A DNA stretch of 64,000 bases from CAVXYG01 sp963766005. Lineage in GTDB: Bacteria > Actinomycetota > Actinomycetes > S36-B12 > GCA-2699445. This document shows, in pieces, positions 7,208 to 14,990 of this stretch. The stretch lies in assembly GCA_963766005.1 (NCBI GenBank), contig CAVXYG010000008.1, positions 310,001-374,000 of the forward strand. The letters are read 5' to 3'. The first letter of the stretch is position 1, and each line of letters begins with the position of its first letter. Position numbers and translations under genes: made by a program. The notes beneath the pieces were generated by a model. The model was not told the origin of the DNA, made no database searches, and was given only the letters and a program-made list of their open reading frames with translations.

Positions 7208-9280
7208 ATGCACAACGGTGGTCCCTCCCGCGGCACGACCGGCCGCCGCCTCGTCCCGTCCCGATCGGGCGATGCCGTGCGTCTGCTCATCGGGGCTCTT
7301 GCTGCTGCCCTGGTCGCCGGGCTGCTGCCGCTCGCCGCGGGTACCGCCGCAGCGGCGACGGCCGCCGCGGTGCCGGTCCCGACCGTCGAGCTGCCGGACC
7401 AGGTGGACATCATCGACGACTACCAGGGCCAGCAGCTGTGCGACCCCACGCCCAAGCCGGGCACGCTGCAGCTGCGCGACACCCTGTGGCGCACGTACGG
7501 CCGCGACCTCTGGGCGGGGATCTCCCGGGACTGCAACGCGACCTGGGATCGGGGGATCAGCGAGCACAAGGACGGCCGTGCCATCGACTGGGGCGTGAGC
7601 GTCCGCAACGACTCCCGCGCGCTCGGCGATGCGTTCGCGCGGTGGGCAACGGCCAACAACGGCGAGAACGCTCGGCGGGCCGGGATCATGTATCTCATCT
7701 GGGACTCCAAGATGTGGCGGACCTACGGCATGGCACGCGGGTGGACCGAGTACAGCTCCTGTCAGTCGCGCTACACCTCCTCCTCCTACGACACGTCCTG
7801 CCACCGCGACCACATGCACATCTCGATGACGTGGCACGGGGCCGGGGCCGACACGTCCTGGTACGACGGGACTGCCGTGCTGCTTGACGACTGCCGGGCA
7901 GGGGATCCGGTGGCGCGCGATCCGGGATCGCCCGCCAGTCCGTCGGTGCTCTTCGACCCGCTGGCCGGGCAGGGGACGCGCCAGCCGTGCTACCTCGACA
8001 GCAGCATCCAGGCGATCAGGGTGCCGGGTCCGGGCAAGGGGGTCGAGCTGCAGCAGCGGATCAGGGTCACCAAGCTGTCGGTGAACGCGCCCGCTCCGGT
8101 GGCGATCTGGACGTCGGCCGGCTCCCGGGTCTCCCTTTCGCCGGGGTCGGCGACGCCGCAGGAGCACGTGCTGACGCTCGGCGGCGACGGGACCATCTAC
8201 TTCCAGTTGCCTGTCGGCCAGGCGGGCCTCCGTGTCGAGGGCCTCGGGCAGGTGGACACCGGGCGCATCGGTGCTGGTCAAGTGCTGGAGATCCCGATCA
8301 CCGGGTCGCGCACGGGAGTGCCCGCCGATGCGGAGGCGGTCAGTCTCAACGTGACCGTGACACAGCCCGCCGCGGCCGGGTACGTCACGGTCTTCCCGTG
8401 CGCCGCGGCGCGCCCGACGACCTCGACGCTGAACTTCGCCGCGGGGCAGACGGTGGCGAACTCCGTGATCGTGGGAGTCGGCGCCGGCGGCAAGGTGTGC
8501 GCCTACTCCACCGCACGGACCCACATCGTGGCCGACTACGCGGGCTACTTCCCGAAGGGAAGCGCCTTCACTGCGGTGCAGCCGAAGCGATTGCGCGACA
8601 CCCGGGGGTCCGCTGACAAGCCCGGCCGCGGAACCGACGTCGTCGTCCGGGTGCCGGATGGTGCCGGGGCAGCGGCGCTGACCATCACGGTCACGCAGCC
8701 GGAGACCGACGGCTGGGTGGCCGCCTATCCGTGCGGCGCCTTCTCCCTGTCTTCCAGCGTGAATTTCCGGGCCGGGCAGACCGTGCCGAACAGCGTGATC
8801 GCCAAGGTCGGCAGCGGGGGCACGGTCTGCGTCCGCCTCAGCACGGCGACCCACGTCATCGTGGACATGACCGGCGCGATGCCGGACGGCGCGGGGTACA
8901 GCTCCCTGTCCCCGCAGCGATTGCGGGACACGCGGATCGTGCCCGGCTCGCCCGCCGCCGCGGGCAGCGACGTTGTCGTGGCCGCTCCGCGGGGCGCAGC
9001 CGCCGTGGCCGTGAACCTCACCGTCACCGGGAGCTCGGCGGGCGGCTGGGTGCTGGCGTACCCCTGTGGATCCGCTGTGCCGAACAGTTCGTCGGTGAAC
9101 TTCGGTCCGGGCCAGACGGTGGCGAATGGCGCCCTCGTCAGAGTTGGCGAGGGTGGCAAGGTCTGTGTTCGCGGCAGCACGTCGGCCCACGTCATCGTCG
9201 ACGTCTCTGGGGTGTTCGCCCCGGGCACGAACTTCTATCGGCCCGCCACGCCGGTTCGCGCAATCGATACCCGGCGGTAG
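7208..9280 (+). CDS. Secreted cell-wall-hydrolase-like protein (ARB-07466-type domain) with three C-terminal repeats
   Basis: 690 residues from the ATG at 7208. An upstream in-frame start would put about 48 residues in front of the signal peptide (hydrophobic core VRLLIGALAAALVAGLLPLA, cleavage near residue 50). Residues about 60-225 form a domain with EHKDGRAIDW and CHRDHMHIS. These are the metal-ligand patterns (HxxGRAxDW, HxDHxH) of the ARB-07466-like / M15-related peptidoglycan hydrolase family. Residues about 225-355 are a linker region without a recognised fold. The rest is three repeats of about 110 residues, each with an N(L/I)TVT..GWV..YPC start, an AGQTVxNS core and a THVIVD end. 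The repeats may bind wall or surface glycans. An extracellular wall-remodelling or lytic role is inferred. Confidence 0.75.
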   Translation: MHNGGPSRGTTGRRLVPSRSGDAVRLLIGALAAALVAGLLPLAAGTAAAATAAAVPVPTVELPDQVDIIDDYQGQQLCDPTPKPGTLQLRDTLWRTYGRDLWAGISRDCNATWDRGISEHKDGRAIDWGVSVRNDSRALGDAFARWATANNGENARRAGIMYLIWDSKMWRTYGMARGWTEYSSCQSRYTSSSYDTSCHRDHMHISMTWHGAGADTSWYDGTAVLLDDCRAGDPVARDPGSPASPSVLFDPLAGQGTRQPCYLDSSIQAIRVPGPGKGVELQQRIRVTKLSVNAPAPVAIWTSAGSRVSLSPGSATPQEHVLTLGGDGTIYFQLPVGQAGLRVEGLGQVDTGRIGAGQVLEIPITGSRTGVPADAEAVSLNVTVTQPAAAGYVTVFPCAAARPTTSTLNFAAGQTVANSVIVGVGAGGKVCAYSTARTHIVADYAGYFPKGSAFTAVQPKRLRDTRGSADKPGRGTDVVVRVPDGAGAAALTITVTQPETDGWVAAYPCGAFSLSSSVNFRAGQTVPNSVIAKVGSGGTVCVRLSTATHVIVDMTGAMPDGAGYSSLSPQRLRDTRIVPGSPAAAGSDVVVAAPRGAAAVAVNLTVTGSSAGGWVLAYPCGSAVPNSSSVNFGPGQTVANGALVRVGEGGKVCVRGSTSAHVIVDVSGVFAPGTNFYRPATPVRAIDTRR
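8276..9274 (+). repeat. Three tandem protein-coding repeats of about 330 bp
   Basis: The C-terminal part of the secreted hydrolase-like protein consists of three diverged units of 110-113 codons. The matching RLRDTR/AIDTR ends fall at 8605, 8935 and 9274. Each unit contains two conserved Cys (in YPC/FPC and KVC/TVC) that could form one disulfide. DNA identity between units is only moderate, so this is an old protein-level duplication. Confidence 0.75.
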
Positions 9281-9374
9281 CCGACGCCGGCCCCACCGGG
9301 CACGCCGGCCGCGCGCCGCCAGCCGGGGCGACCGCAGGAGGGGCCACTCGGACGGTGGAACGGCAGGCTGGGAA

Positions 9375-10379
9375 CTAGTACATCTGGGCCAGTTGCCAGA
9401 TCTCGTGGGCGCCGATGACGAGGAGGAACCAGCCAAAGGAGCGCTTGAGCGTTCGCGAGGAGACATGGCGAGACCCGAGCGCTCCGGCAAGGGCGCCGAT
9501 GATCGCGGCGCCGCCGAGCACGCCGGTATCGGGCCAAGCGAGATAGGCCGGCCCGCGAGCAGCGAGTGCCACCACCGAGTTCATCACGATGACGAGCAGC
9601 CCCGTGGCCGTCGCCATCTTCACGGGCAGTCGGGCACCCCACATCAGAGCCGGCACGGCGACGAATCCGCCCCCGACGCCGAAGAAGCCCGTGACCAGGC
9701 CCACCGCCGTCGCGCTGCCGATGACGCGCGCCGACCACCACGGGGGCGCTCCAGGGTCGCCCGACGCGCCCGCCGGCGAAGGGTCTCGCGAGGCCGGGCG
9801 GTCCGGGTCGGCGGGCGCGGCCACGGGTGCGTCGGTCCCCGGCGCGGGGGCGGCCCCCACCGCGGAGCGCCCGGACGACGACCCGGATCGAGCGCGTGCG
9901 GGTGTGGCTGCGGTGCCGTGCGGGTCGCCTCCCGGGACCTCGCCGGAGACCGGAGCCGTGGCGACTACGTCAGCGGCCGGGATCCGGTGCCGCATCGTGG
10001 GCACCGTGCTGTCGTCGGCGTCGCGAAGCATGCCAGCGGCCGCCAGGAAGATCAGCGCGGACAGCCCGGCGAGTTGGAGCCGGTCGTCGGCGATGATGGC
10101 CGCCCTGGCGCCCAGCACGGATCCGGCCACGCCGAGTGCTCCGAAGATCAGCCCCGTCCGCCATGCCACGCGTCCTGCGATCGCGTGGGGGATCAGGCCG
10201 GCGGTCGCCCCGATCGCCACGACGACGAGCGAGGTCGTGCTGGCCTCATCGACCGACATCCCCATGATGTGCACGAATGCGGGGATGGCCAGGATGCCGC
10301 CACCCCCGCCGAGCAGCCCCAGCACCGCCCCCAGCGCAACTCCGACCAGCAGGGCGATGACGATCTCGGGCACGGCCAT
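9375..10379 (-). CDS. TauE/SafE-family sulfite/sulfur-compound exporter
   Basis: The MAVPEIVIALLVG start at 10379 gives 334 residues. A further in-frame start at 10439 would overlap the upstream rhodanese gene. The N-terminal half (LGAVLGLLGGGGGILAIPAFV) and the C-terminal half (GLVTGFFGVGGGFVAVPAL) carry the duplicated G-rich hairpin motifs of TauE/SafE permeases. Between them is an unusually long Pro/Ala/Ser-rich cytoplasmic linker of about 90 residues. It is the last gene of the sulfide operon, 22 bp after the rhodanese stop. TauE proteins near persulfide dioxygenases are thought to export sulfite or thiosulfate made by sulfide oxidation. That role fits this position. Confidence 0.85.
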   Translation of the reverse strand: MAVPEIVIALLVGVALGAVLGLLGGGGGILAIPAFVHIMGMSVDEASTTSLVVVAIGATAGLIPHAIAGRVAWRTGLIFGALGVAGSVLGARAAIIADDRLQLAGLSALIFLAAAGMLRDADDSTVPTMRHRIPAADVVATAPVSGEVPGGDPHGTAATPARARSGSSSGRSAVGAAPAPGTDAPVAAPADPDRPASRDPSPAGASGDPGAPPWWSARVIGSATAVGLVTGFFGVGGGFVAVPALMWGARLPVKMATATGLLVIVMNSVVALAARGPAYLAWPDTGVLGGAAIIGALAGALGSRHVSSRTLKRSFGWFLLVIGAHEIWQLAQMY

Positions 10380-10401
10380 GGATGCGGTCAGCAGGTGGCG
10401 G

Positions 10402-10755
10402 TCACGCGACGCGACCGGGGCGGTTGCTGCGGTCGACAACCGAGCCGCCGGACTTCACCCACGAGTGCATGCCCCCGGACAGGTTGACCGCATCGATGCC
10501 CATCTCGCGCAGCGCCGACGTCGCCTGGCGGGAGCGGTTGCCGGAGCGGCAGACGACCACGACCGTCGCCGTGGCCGGAATGCGCCGGCCGGCCTCGGTG
10601 ATCCGCCCGAGCGGCAGATGCTTCGCCAGCGGCGCGTGTCCCGCGTTCCACTCCGACTTCTCGCGCACGTCGAGCAGCGTCGCCCCGTCGTGCACCATCT
10701 GGATCGCTTCGTCGGCGCGGACGCTGGGCACGCGCCAAGCATTGAACAGACCCAC
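10402..10755 (-). CDS. Single-domain rhodanese sulfurtransferase
   Basis: 117 residues, one rhodanese domain with an LLDVREKSEW segment and the active-site loop CRSGNRS carrying the catalytic Cys near residue 72. It transfers sulfane sulfur between low-molecular-weight thiols, cyanide or sulfite and proteins. It lies 9 bp downstream of the persulfide dioxygenase-rhodanese fusion and 22 bp upstream of the TauE permease, so it should be co-transcribed. It probably uses persulfide or sulfite produced by the fusion enzyme to make thiosulfate. Confidence 0.9.
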   Translation of the reverse strand: MGLFNAWRVPSVRADEAIQMVHDGATLLDVREKSEWNAGHAPLAKHLPLGRITEAGRRIPATATVVVVCRSGNRSRQATSALREMGIDAVNLSGGMHSWVKSGGSVVDRSNRPGRVA

Positions 10756-10764
10756 TTGTGCTCC

Positions 10765-12246
10765 CTAGTCGCTGTACGTCTCGCCGATCCGATGATCGGT
10801 CTGGTGCTCGAAGATGATGTGCAGCCCCGCCTTCGCCGCGGCGCCGAAATCCTCGTCGATGTGGACGACCGGCACACCGGCGCGCTCGAGCAGCGAGGCT
10901 GCCACGGCGGCCCGGAATCCGCTGCCGCAGTAGATCCATACCCGCGGGTCGTGTCCCGCGTGGCTGGCGGCCCGCGACCACGAGGCAGCCTCGGCCACCC
11001 GGCCGGGGAGGTCGTGCAGCGGGATGTGGCGGCTGCCGCTCAGGTACCCGGACTGCCGCTCCGACAGCCGCCGCGCGTCCAGCAGGATCAACTGGTTGCC
11101 GTGCTCGAGACGGTGGGCCACCTCGTCGTAGCCGACGACGTCGTAGGAGACGACATCGCCGGGATCCTGCGCCCACTGCTGCGGCGAACCCGTGCTCTGC
11201 GCGGCCGGACGGTCGATGCCGACCCGGACGAGCTCCCGCTGCATCGCGGTGATCTCCTCCTCGGTGCCGGCGAGCAGCGTGACCGGGGTGCCCCACGGGA
11301 TGAGCCAGGCGAGGTACGTCACGGCGTTGCCCTCGCCCTCGAAGGACAGCGTGCCGCGCAGATGGCCGGCGGCGAAGACCCGGCGGTTGCGCAGGTCGAC
11401 GATCCACTCCCCGGCATCGATGCGCCGCCGCAGCTCCTCGGGATCCGCGCGGTCCGGCAGCGTCAGGTCGATCGCGGCCGGCCCCGATTGGTTGGCCGGC
11501 GCCATGTGGGCGTAATAGGCGGGGTAGGCGTCCAGACCGGCGATGAGGTCGGCGACGAACTCCTCCTCGGGAAGCAGCGACGCGGGATTCCACATGGCCT
11601 GCTCGGCGATCGTCGATGCCAGACCCGTCGTCGCCGTGGCGCTGCAGAAGGAACCGAAGCCGTGCGTCGGGAAGACTCCGGCGTGCCCGGCGACCTCGCT
11701 GGTAAGGCGGCGCACGGACCGCCACTGGGCGTGGGCAAGCTCGCCGGTCATCTCCGGGCCGATGAGATCGGGGCGGCCGACCGAGCCGTACAACAGCGAT
11801 CCACCCGTGAACGCAGCCGCGTCGATGCCCTCGATCGCCACGACGTAGGACAGGTGCTGCGGTGTGTGGCCCGGCGTGTGGAGTGCGCGCCAGGCCATCG
11901 GGCCGGCGTCGAAAGCGTCCCCGTCGGAGAGCTGCAGCGCCTCGTACTGCAACGAGTACCCGGCGGGAACCACGTAGGTTGCGCCGAGCTCGCGCGCCAG
12001 CTGCAGTCCTCCGGTGACGTAGTCGTTATGGATGTGGGTCTCCAGCACGTGCGTGACGGTCAACGCATGGGCGTCCAGGACGGCCTGCACGCGATCGATG
12101 TCCCGCTGCGGATCGACGACGACGGCAGTCCCGTCGAGGTGGACGACATAGGAGCGGTCCCCCAGGTTGGGCGTGTCGATGACCTCGATCGCGGGGGAGC
12201 GCGTCGGGGTGATCGCGTCGGGCCTGTGCGACGTGGTCGAGGTCAT
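10765..12246 (-). CDS. Persulfide dioxygenase-rhodanese fusion (CstB/PRF-like)
   Basis: 493 residues from the ATG at 12246, which overlaps the upstream rhodanese stop (ATGA). Residues 20-245 are an ETHE1-type metallo-beta-lactamase domain: H71xH73xxD75 in THVLETHIHNDY, H127 in HTPGHTP, D160 in GRPD and H195 in THGFG. Residues 255-355 form a rhodanese fold that lacks the Cys loop. Residues 365-490 form a second rhodanese with catalytic Cys440 in YCGSGFR. The domain order (dioxygenase, inactive rhodanese, active rhodanese) matches CstB-like enzymes, which oxidise persulfides with O2 and produce thiosulfate or sulfite. The long open frame upstream of 12246 is a shadow of the rhodanese gene. Confidence 0.9.
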   Translation of the reverse strand: MTSTTSHRPDAITPTRSPAIEVIDTPNLGDRSYVVHLDGTAVVVDPQRDIDRVQAVLDAHALTVTHVLETHIHNDYVTGGLQLARELGATYVVPAGYSLQYEALQLSDGDAFDAGPMAWRALHTPGHTPQHLSYVVAIEGIDAAAFTGGSLLYGSVGRPDLIGPEMTGELAHAQWRSVRRLTSEVAGHAGVFPTHGFGSFCSATATTGLASTIAEQAMWNPASLLPEEEFVADLIAGLDAYPAYYAHMAPANQSGPAAIDLTLPDRADPEELRRRIDAGEWIVDLRNRRVFAAGHLRGTLSFEGEGNAVTYLAWLIPWGTPVTLLAGTEEEITAMQRELVRVGIDRPAAQSTGSPQQWAQDPGDVVSYDVVGYDEVAHRLEHGNQLILLDARRLSERQSGYLSGSRHIPLHDLPGRVAEAASWSRAASHAGHDPRVWIYCGSGFRAAVAASLLERAGVPVVHIDEDFGAAAKAGLHIIFEHQTDHRIGETYSD

Positions 12247-12563
12247 GCGGTCACCGCCGTCTGCACGGGGAAGCCCGCCATGCGCCAGTTGCCGGTACCG
12301 CCCTGGACGTTGACCGTTCTGACGCCGCGCTGCTGCAGGAACGCTGCGACTTGCCAGGAGCGGTTGCCGCTCTCGCAGATCAGGTACACCTCGCCGGTGG
12401 TGGGGATCTCGTCCAGCCGCACCGGGATCGTGTGCATCGGGATGTGCACCGCCCCCGGGACGTGGCCGGCCTGGTACTCGAAGAATTCGCGGACGTCGAT
12501 CACGGTGGCCGTGCCGGCGTCCATGGCGGCCTTGAGCTCGGCCACCGTCGCGTGCTCGATCAT
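12243..12563 (-). CDS. Single-domain rhodanese, first gene of the sulfide operon
   Basis: 106 residues from the ATG at 12563, which has a ggagc site 6 nt upstream. An upstream in-frame start at 12626 would run through the operator. The domain has VIDVREFFEYQAGHVPGA and the active-site loop CESGNRS with the catalytic Cys. It is distinct from the other rhodanese genes in the operon (CRSGNRS and CGSGFR). The gene sits directly behind the CsoR/CstR-type palindrome, so it is the first to be induced. A persulfide relay between thiols and the fusion enzyme is a likely role. Confidence 0.88.
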   Translation of the reverse strand: MIEHATVAELKAAMDAGTATVIDVREFFEYQAGHVPGAVHIPMHTIPVRLDEIPTTGEVYLICESGNRSWQVAAFLQQRGVRTVNVQGGTGNWRMAGFPVQTAVTA

Positions 12564-12597
12564 GCAGTGCTCCCAACGGTCGATCGATGAGCCCCAA

Positions 12598-12615
12598 TAT
12601 ACCCCCAGGGGTATA
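12598..12615 (-). promoter_or_regulatory. CsoR/CstR-type operator overlapping the sulfide-operon promoter
   Basis: TATACCCCCAGGGGTATA is an inverted repeat, perfect except for the central CA. It has the ATACCCC-GGGGTAT form bound by CsoR-family repressors, including persulfide-sensing CstR and copper-sensing CsoR. On the minus strand it lies 35 bp upstream of the first rhodanese ATG. A TTGCGT element upstream of it and a TATATT-like element at its proximal edge could be -35 and -10 boxes with a long spacer, so repressor binding would block RNA polymerase. No CsoR-family gene is present in this window. The adjacent genes make a persulfide sensor likelier than a copper sensor. Confidence 0.75.
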
Positions 12616-12841
12616 CGTCGACGCAACTCCTGGTGTTCCGTCCGGCCGTGGCCCGGGGCGGAGTCCGCAGCCTTCCGGGCCTGAGCTCACGCGAGGGTGC
12701 GGAGACTGCATGGGCAGCGGTGCCCTGGCGCGGGCGATGCGTTGCGTTGGGGCGAGGGCACCGACGGCAGGGGCGCATGACCGGTCGAGCCGGCGCCGGC
12801 TCGGCGCGTCAGCGCGGAATCGCGCTGACCAGCAGCCAACA
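12616..12841. other. Intergenic stretch without a supported gene
   Basis: Together with the operator and the terminator this makes about 340 bp between the first rhodanese gene and the WS/DGAT stop. No open frame here resembles a protein. It should contain the upstream part of the sulfide-operon promoter. I see no CsoR-like repressor gene. Confidence 0.5.
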
Positions 12842-12878
12842 AGCGGCGGCCGGACCCTTGTGGGATCCGGCCGCCGCT
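12842..12878 (-). terminator. Strong hairpin terminator after the WS/DGAT gene
   Basis: A perfect 13-bp GC-rich stem (AGCGGCGGCCGGA pairing with TCCGGCCGCCGCT) with an 11-nt loop lies 22 bp beyond the WS/DGAT stop codon. There is no long U-tract, as is common in high-GC actinobacteria. It would separate the lipid gene from the sulfide operon read in the same direction. Confidence 0.75.
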
Positions 12879-12900
12879 GGTGCTTCGGTGCGCGCTCGTG

Positions 12901-14325
12901 CTACTCCTCGGTCTCGGGTGCGCCGAGGGCGCTGGTCTCGGCCGCCGACTCCTCGATGCATTCCAGCATGACGTCGTGGTCGTAGATCGACGCCGTATCC
13001 ATGTTGATGCCCAACTGCGCGATGCCCATGTACGTCATCAACGCGATGTTGATTGCTGCGCCGCCCTTCGGGGCGAAGGGCACCAGCGCCTCCACCTTCG
13101 CTCCGGCGAAGTAGATCGGGATCGGCGGCCCCGGCAGGTTGGTGGCCGCCACGTCGGTGCCCTTCATCATGCCGCCGGACAGCGCCGTGGTCACGGGTCG
13201 GGGCAGCGAGGTGAGCAGCCGGAAGACGGGTTCGCTGATCTCCAACGCGGGCTCGGTGCGCGCCTGCTTCAGCACCGGGTGCAGGGCAGCGATCCGCTCC
13301 GCCGGGTCGGCCGGCCCCAGCGGCAGCGGGAACCGTGCCGGCACCCAGCGGTTGCCGCTCACCGGTGCCTCGCTCTTCGTGCGCAGATTGATCGGCATGT
13401 TCACTCGCACCGCAGGCGCTTCCTCCAGCGAGACCCCGTGCCGTGCGTGGTAGCGGGCCAGCGCACCGGCCACCAGCGACATGAACGCATCGTTGAGGGT
13501 GCCGCCGTTGCGCTTGCCGGCCTGCTTCAGGTGGTCCAGGGGGAGGTTGACGATCTCGAAGTGCAGCCCCAGTGACCGGCCGCGCATCACCGGGCTCATG
13601 GGATTGGACGCGGGCGCGAGCATCCGTGCCGCCGATGCGGTGAAGTCCGCGCCGCCCTTGGCCGTGCCGACCGGGTCGGTCACGGCGCCGGTGACCAGTC
13701 CGGTGCCCTTGCCCACGACGGACTTCGCCTGGTCGACAACCCGACGCCCCTGCCACTCCACGCCCTCGGACAGGCGGTCCATGATGTCCGAGGCGTCCTC
13801 GTCCTGCTCCGGCTCGGGGAGTGCCTCCTCGGGCCGGGCAGACGGATCGTCGGTGAGATCGAACAGGCTCGCAGCCATGGCCATGCCGCCGACGCCGTCG
13901 GTGATGGCGTGGTGGATCTTCATGATGACTGCGGCGCCGCCTTCGACCATGCCTTCCACGACGAAGCACTCCCACAGCGGGCGCGCCCGGTCGAAGTCCT
14001 GCTCGGCCATGTGCTCCGCCACGCCGAGCACCGCGCGCCGGTCGCGCTTGCCCGGCGCGCGTCGGAATTGCAGGTGGTAGTCGAGGTCGAAGTCGGTGTT
14101 CTCCCAGCGGGGAGGTACCAGGGAGACGGGGTTGCCCACGACGCGGCGGCGGAGCGCGGGCACGCGCAGGCTCATCTCCTCGATACGCCGCTTCACGACC
14201 TTGCGGTCTGGCTTCTTGTCGAGGAACATCACCAGGGTAATCACCGACCGCAGGAGCGGATCGGTCTCGACCCCCCACATCACGGCGTCGAACACACCCA
14301 TCCGGCTGTCGATCTTTGTTGGCAT
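12901..14325 (-). CDS. Wax ester synthase/diacylglycerol acyltransferase (WS/DGAT)
   Basis: 474 residues from the ATG at 14325, which has an excellent aggaggtg site 6 nt upstream. The condensation-like active-site motif HHAITDG (HHxxxDG) lies near residue 137. The second conserved block appears as PINLRTKSEA with GNRWVPARFPLP downstream, followed by the C-terminal WS/DGAT region (GPPIPIYFAGAKVEALVPFAP). These bifunctional enzymes esterify acyl-CoA to long-chain alcohols or diacylglycerol, making wax esters or triacylglycerol stored in lipid inclusions or exported to the envelope. The acidic C-terminal tail is short. The neighbouring Ala-rich helical protein on the other strand may relate to lipid storage. 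Confidence 0.92.
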   Translation of the reverse strand: MPTKIDSRMGVFDAVMWGVETDPLLRSVITLVMFLDKKPDRKVVKRRIEEMSLRVPALRRRVVGNPVSLVPPRWENTDFDLDYHLQFRRAPGKRDRRAVLGVAEHMAEQDFDRARPLWECFVVEGMVEGGAAVIMKIHHAITDGVGGMAMAASLFDLTDDPSARPEEALPEPEQDEDASDIMDRLSEGVEWQGRRVVDQAKSVVGKGTGLVTGAVTDPVGTAKGGADFTASAARMLAPASNPMSPVMRGRSLGLHFEIVNLPLDHLKQAGKRNGGTLNDAFMSLVAGALARYHARHGVSLEEAPAVRVNMPINLRTKSEAPVSGNRWVPARFPLPLGPADPAERIAALHPVLKQARTEPALEISEPVFRLLTSLPRPVTTALSGGMMKGTDVAATNLPGPPIPIYFAGAKVEALVPFAPKGGAAINIALMTYMGIAQLGINMDTASIYDHDVMLECIEESAAETSALGAPETEE

Positions 14326-14552
14326 CGCGCACCTCCTCCGCGAAGAGTAATACGAGCGCGCCGACTGTTCTCGCTGATTGATCATTCGCTGTTCGGCAGA
14401 TCAGGCGACATCGGGGGCGGAGCATTCCAGGAACTCCGGAAGGAATAGTCGCAGTGGCCGAAGATGCAGCCGTGAGCAGGGATAAAGTCGCTCAGGGTGG
14501 GTAGGAAGCAGTCAGGCCGGGGCCGTTGCGCCCCTGATGGAGAAGGTGACCG

Positions 14553-14990
14553 ATGAAGAAGCTACTGCTTGTCGCTGCGGCGTCCGCCGGAGCAGTTGCC
14601 GGGGTTGCGCTGCTGCGCCGCCGCGGACCCTCCGCACCCCAGGATGTGTCCTCCACAGCCAACGTGTGGGCGTCCGCCGTGAGCGAGGCTGCCGAGAAGG
14701 CGGCCGACCGCGTCGGCGTTGTGGCCCAGAGTGCCGCGGCAAAGGCCGATCTGGCTGCCCAGCGGGTCTCGGATGCGGCAGCCACGCTGCCGGCGGACAA
14801 GGCGGCCGCCAAGGTGTCCGAGGCTGCGGCCAACGTCGGCGTCGCTGTGGCCAATGCCGCTGACGCCGCGGAGGAGACCGTGGACAACGTCGCCCGGGCC
14901 GCCGGCCAGACCGCGAACGAGGCCGCCGACACGGCGGCCCGCGCTGCTGCGGCAACGGCGCAGGAGTTGGCCGACGAGAATCGCGGCTAG
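14553..14990 (+). CDS. Ala-rich amphipathic-helix protein with N-terminal membrane anchor
   Basis: 145 residues. An N-terminal hydrophobic stretch (LLLVAAASAGAVAGVALLRRR) is followed by about 115 residues composed almost wholly of Ala, Val, Asp, Glu and Lys. Heptad- and undecad-like patterns there predict a long amphipathic helix, resembling apolipoprotein/LEA-type sequences. A gagaaggtg site precedes the ATG. It is divergent from the WS/DGAT gene, and its 3' end overlaps the histidine kinase 3' end by 4 bp. A surface role on lipid inclusions or in the envelope is possible but not shown. No named family is recognised. Confidence 0.65.
   Translation: MKKLLLVAAASAGAVAGVALLRRRGPSAPQDVSSTANVWASAVSEAAEKAADRVGVVAQSAAAKADLAAQRVSDAAATLPADKAAAKVSEAAANVGVAVANAADAAEETVDNVARAAGQTANEAADTAARAAAATAQELADENRG

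Noticed and set aside
6104..9490. A 1128-codon minus-strand frame covering the secreted hydrolase gene
   Set aside because: It is an Arg/Gly/Asp-rich shadow frame running across two real genes and their promoters.
12598..12615. The palindrome as an insertion-sequence end or part of a terminator
   Set aside because: It has no paired copy or transposase nearby, its arms are A/T-edged rather than a terminator stem with T-run, and it sits exactly in the promoter position of the sulfide operon.
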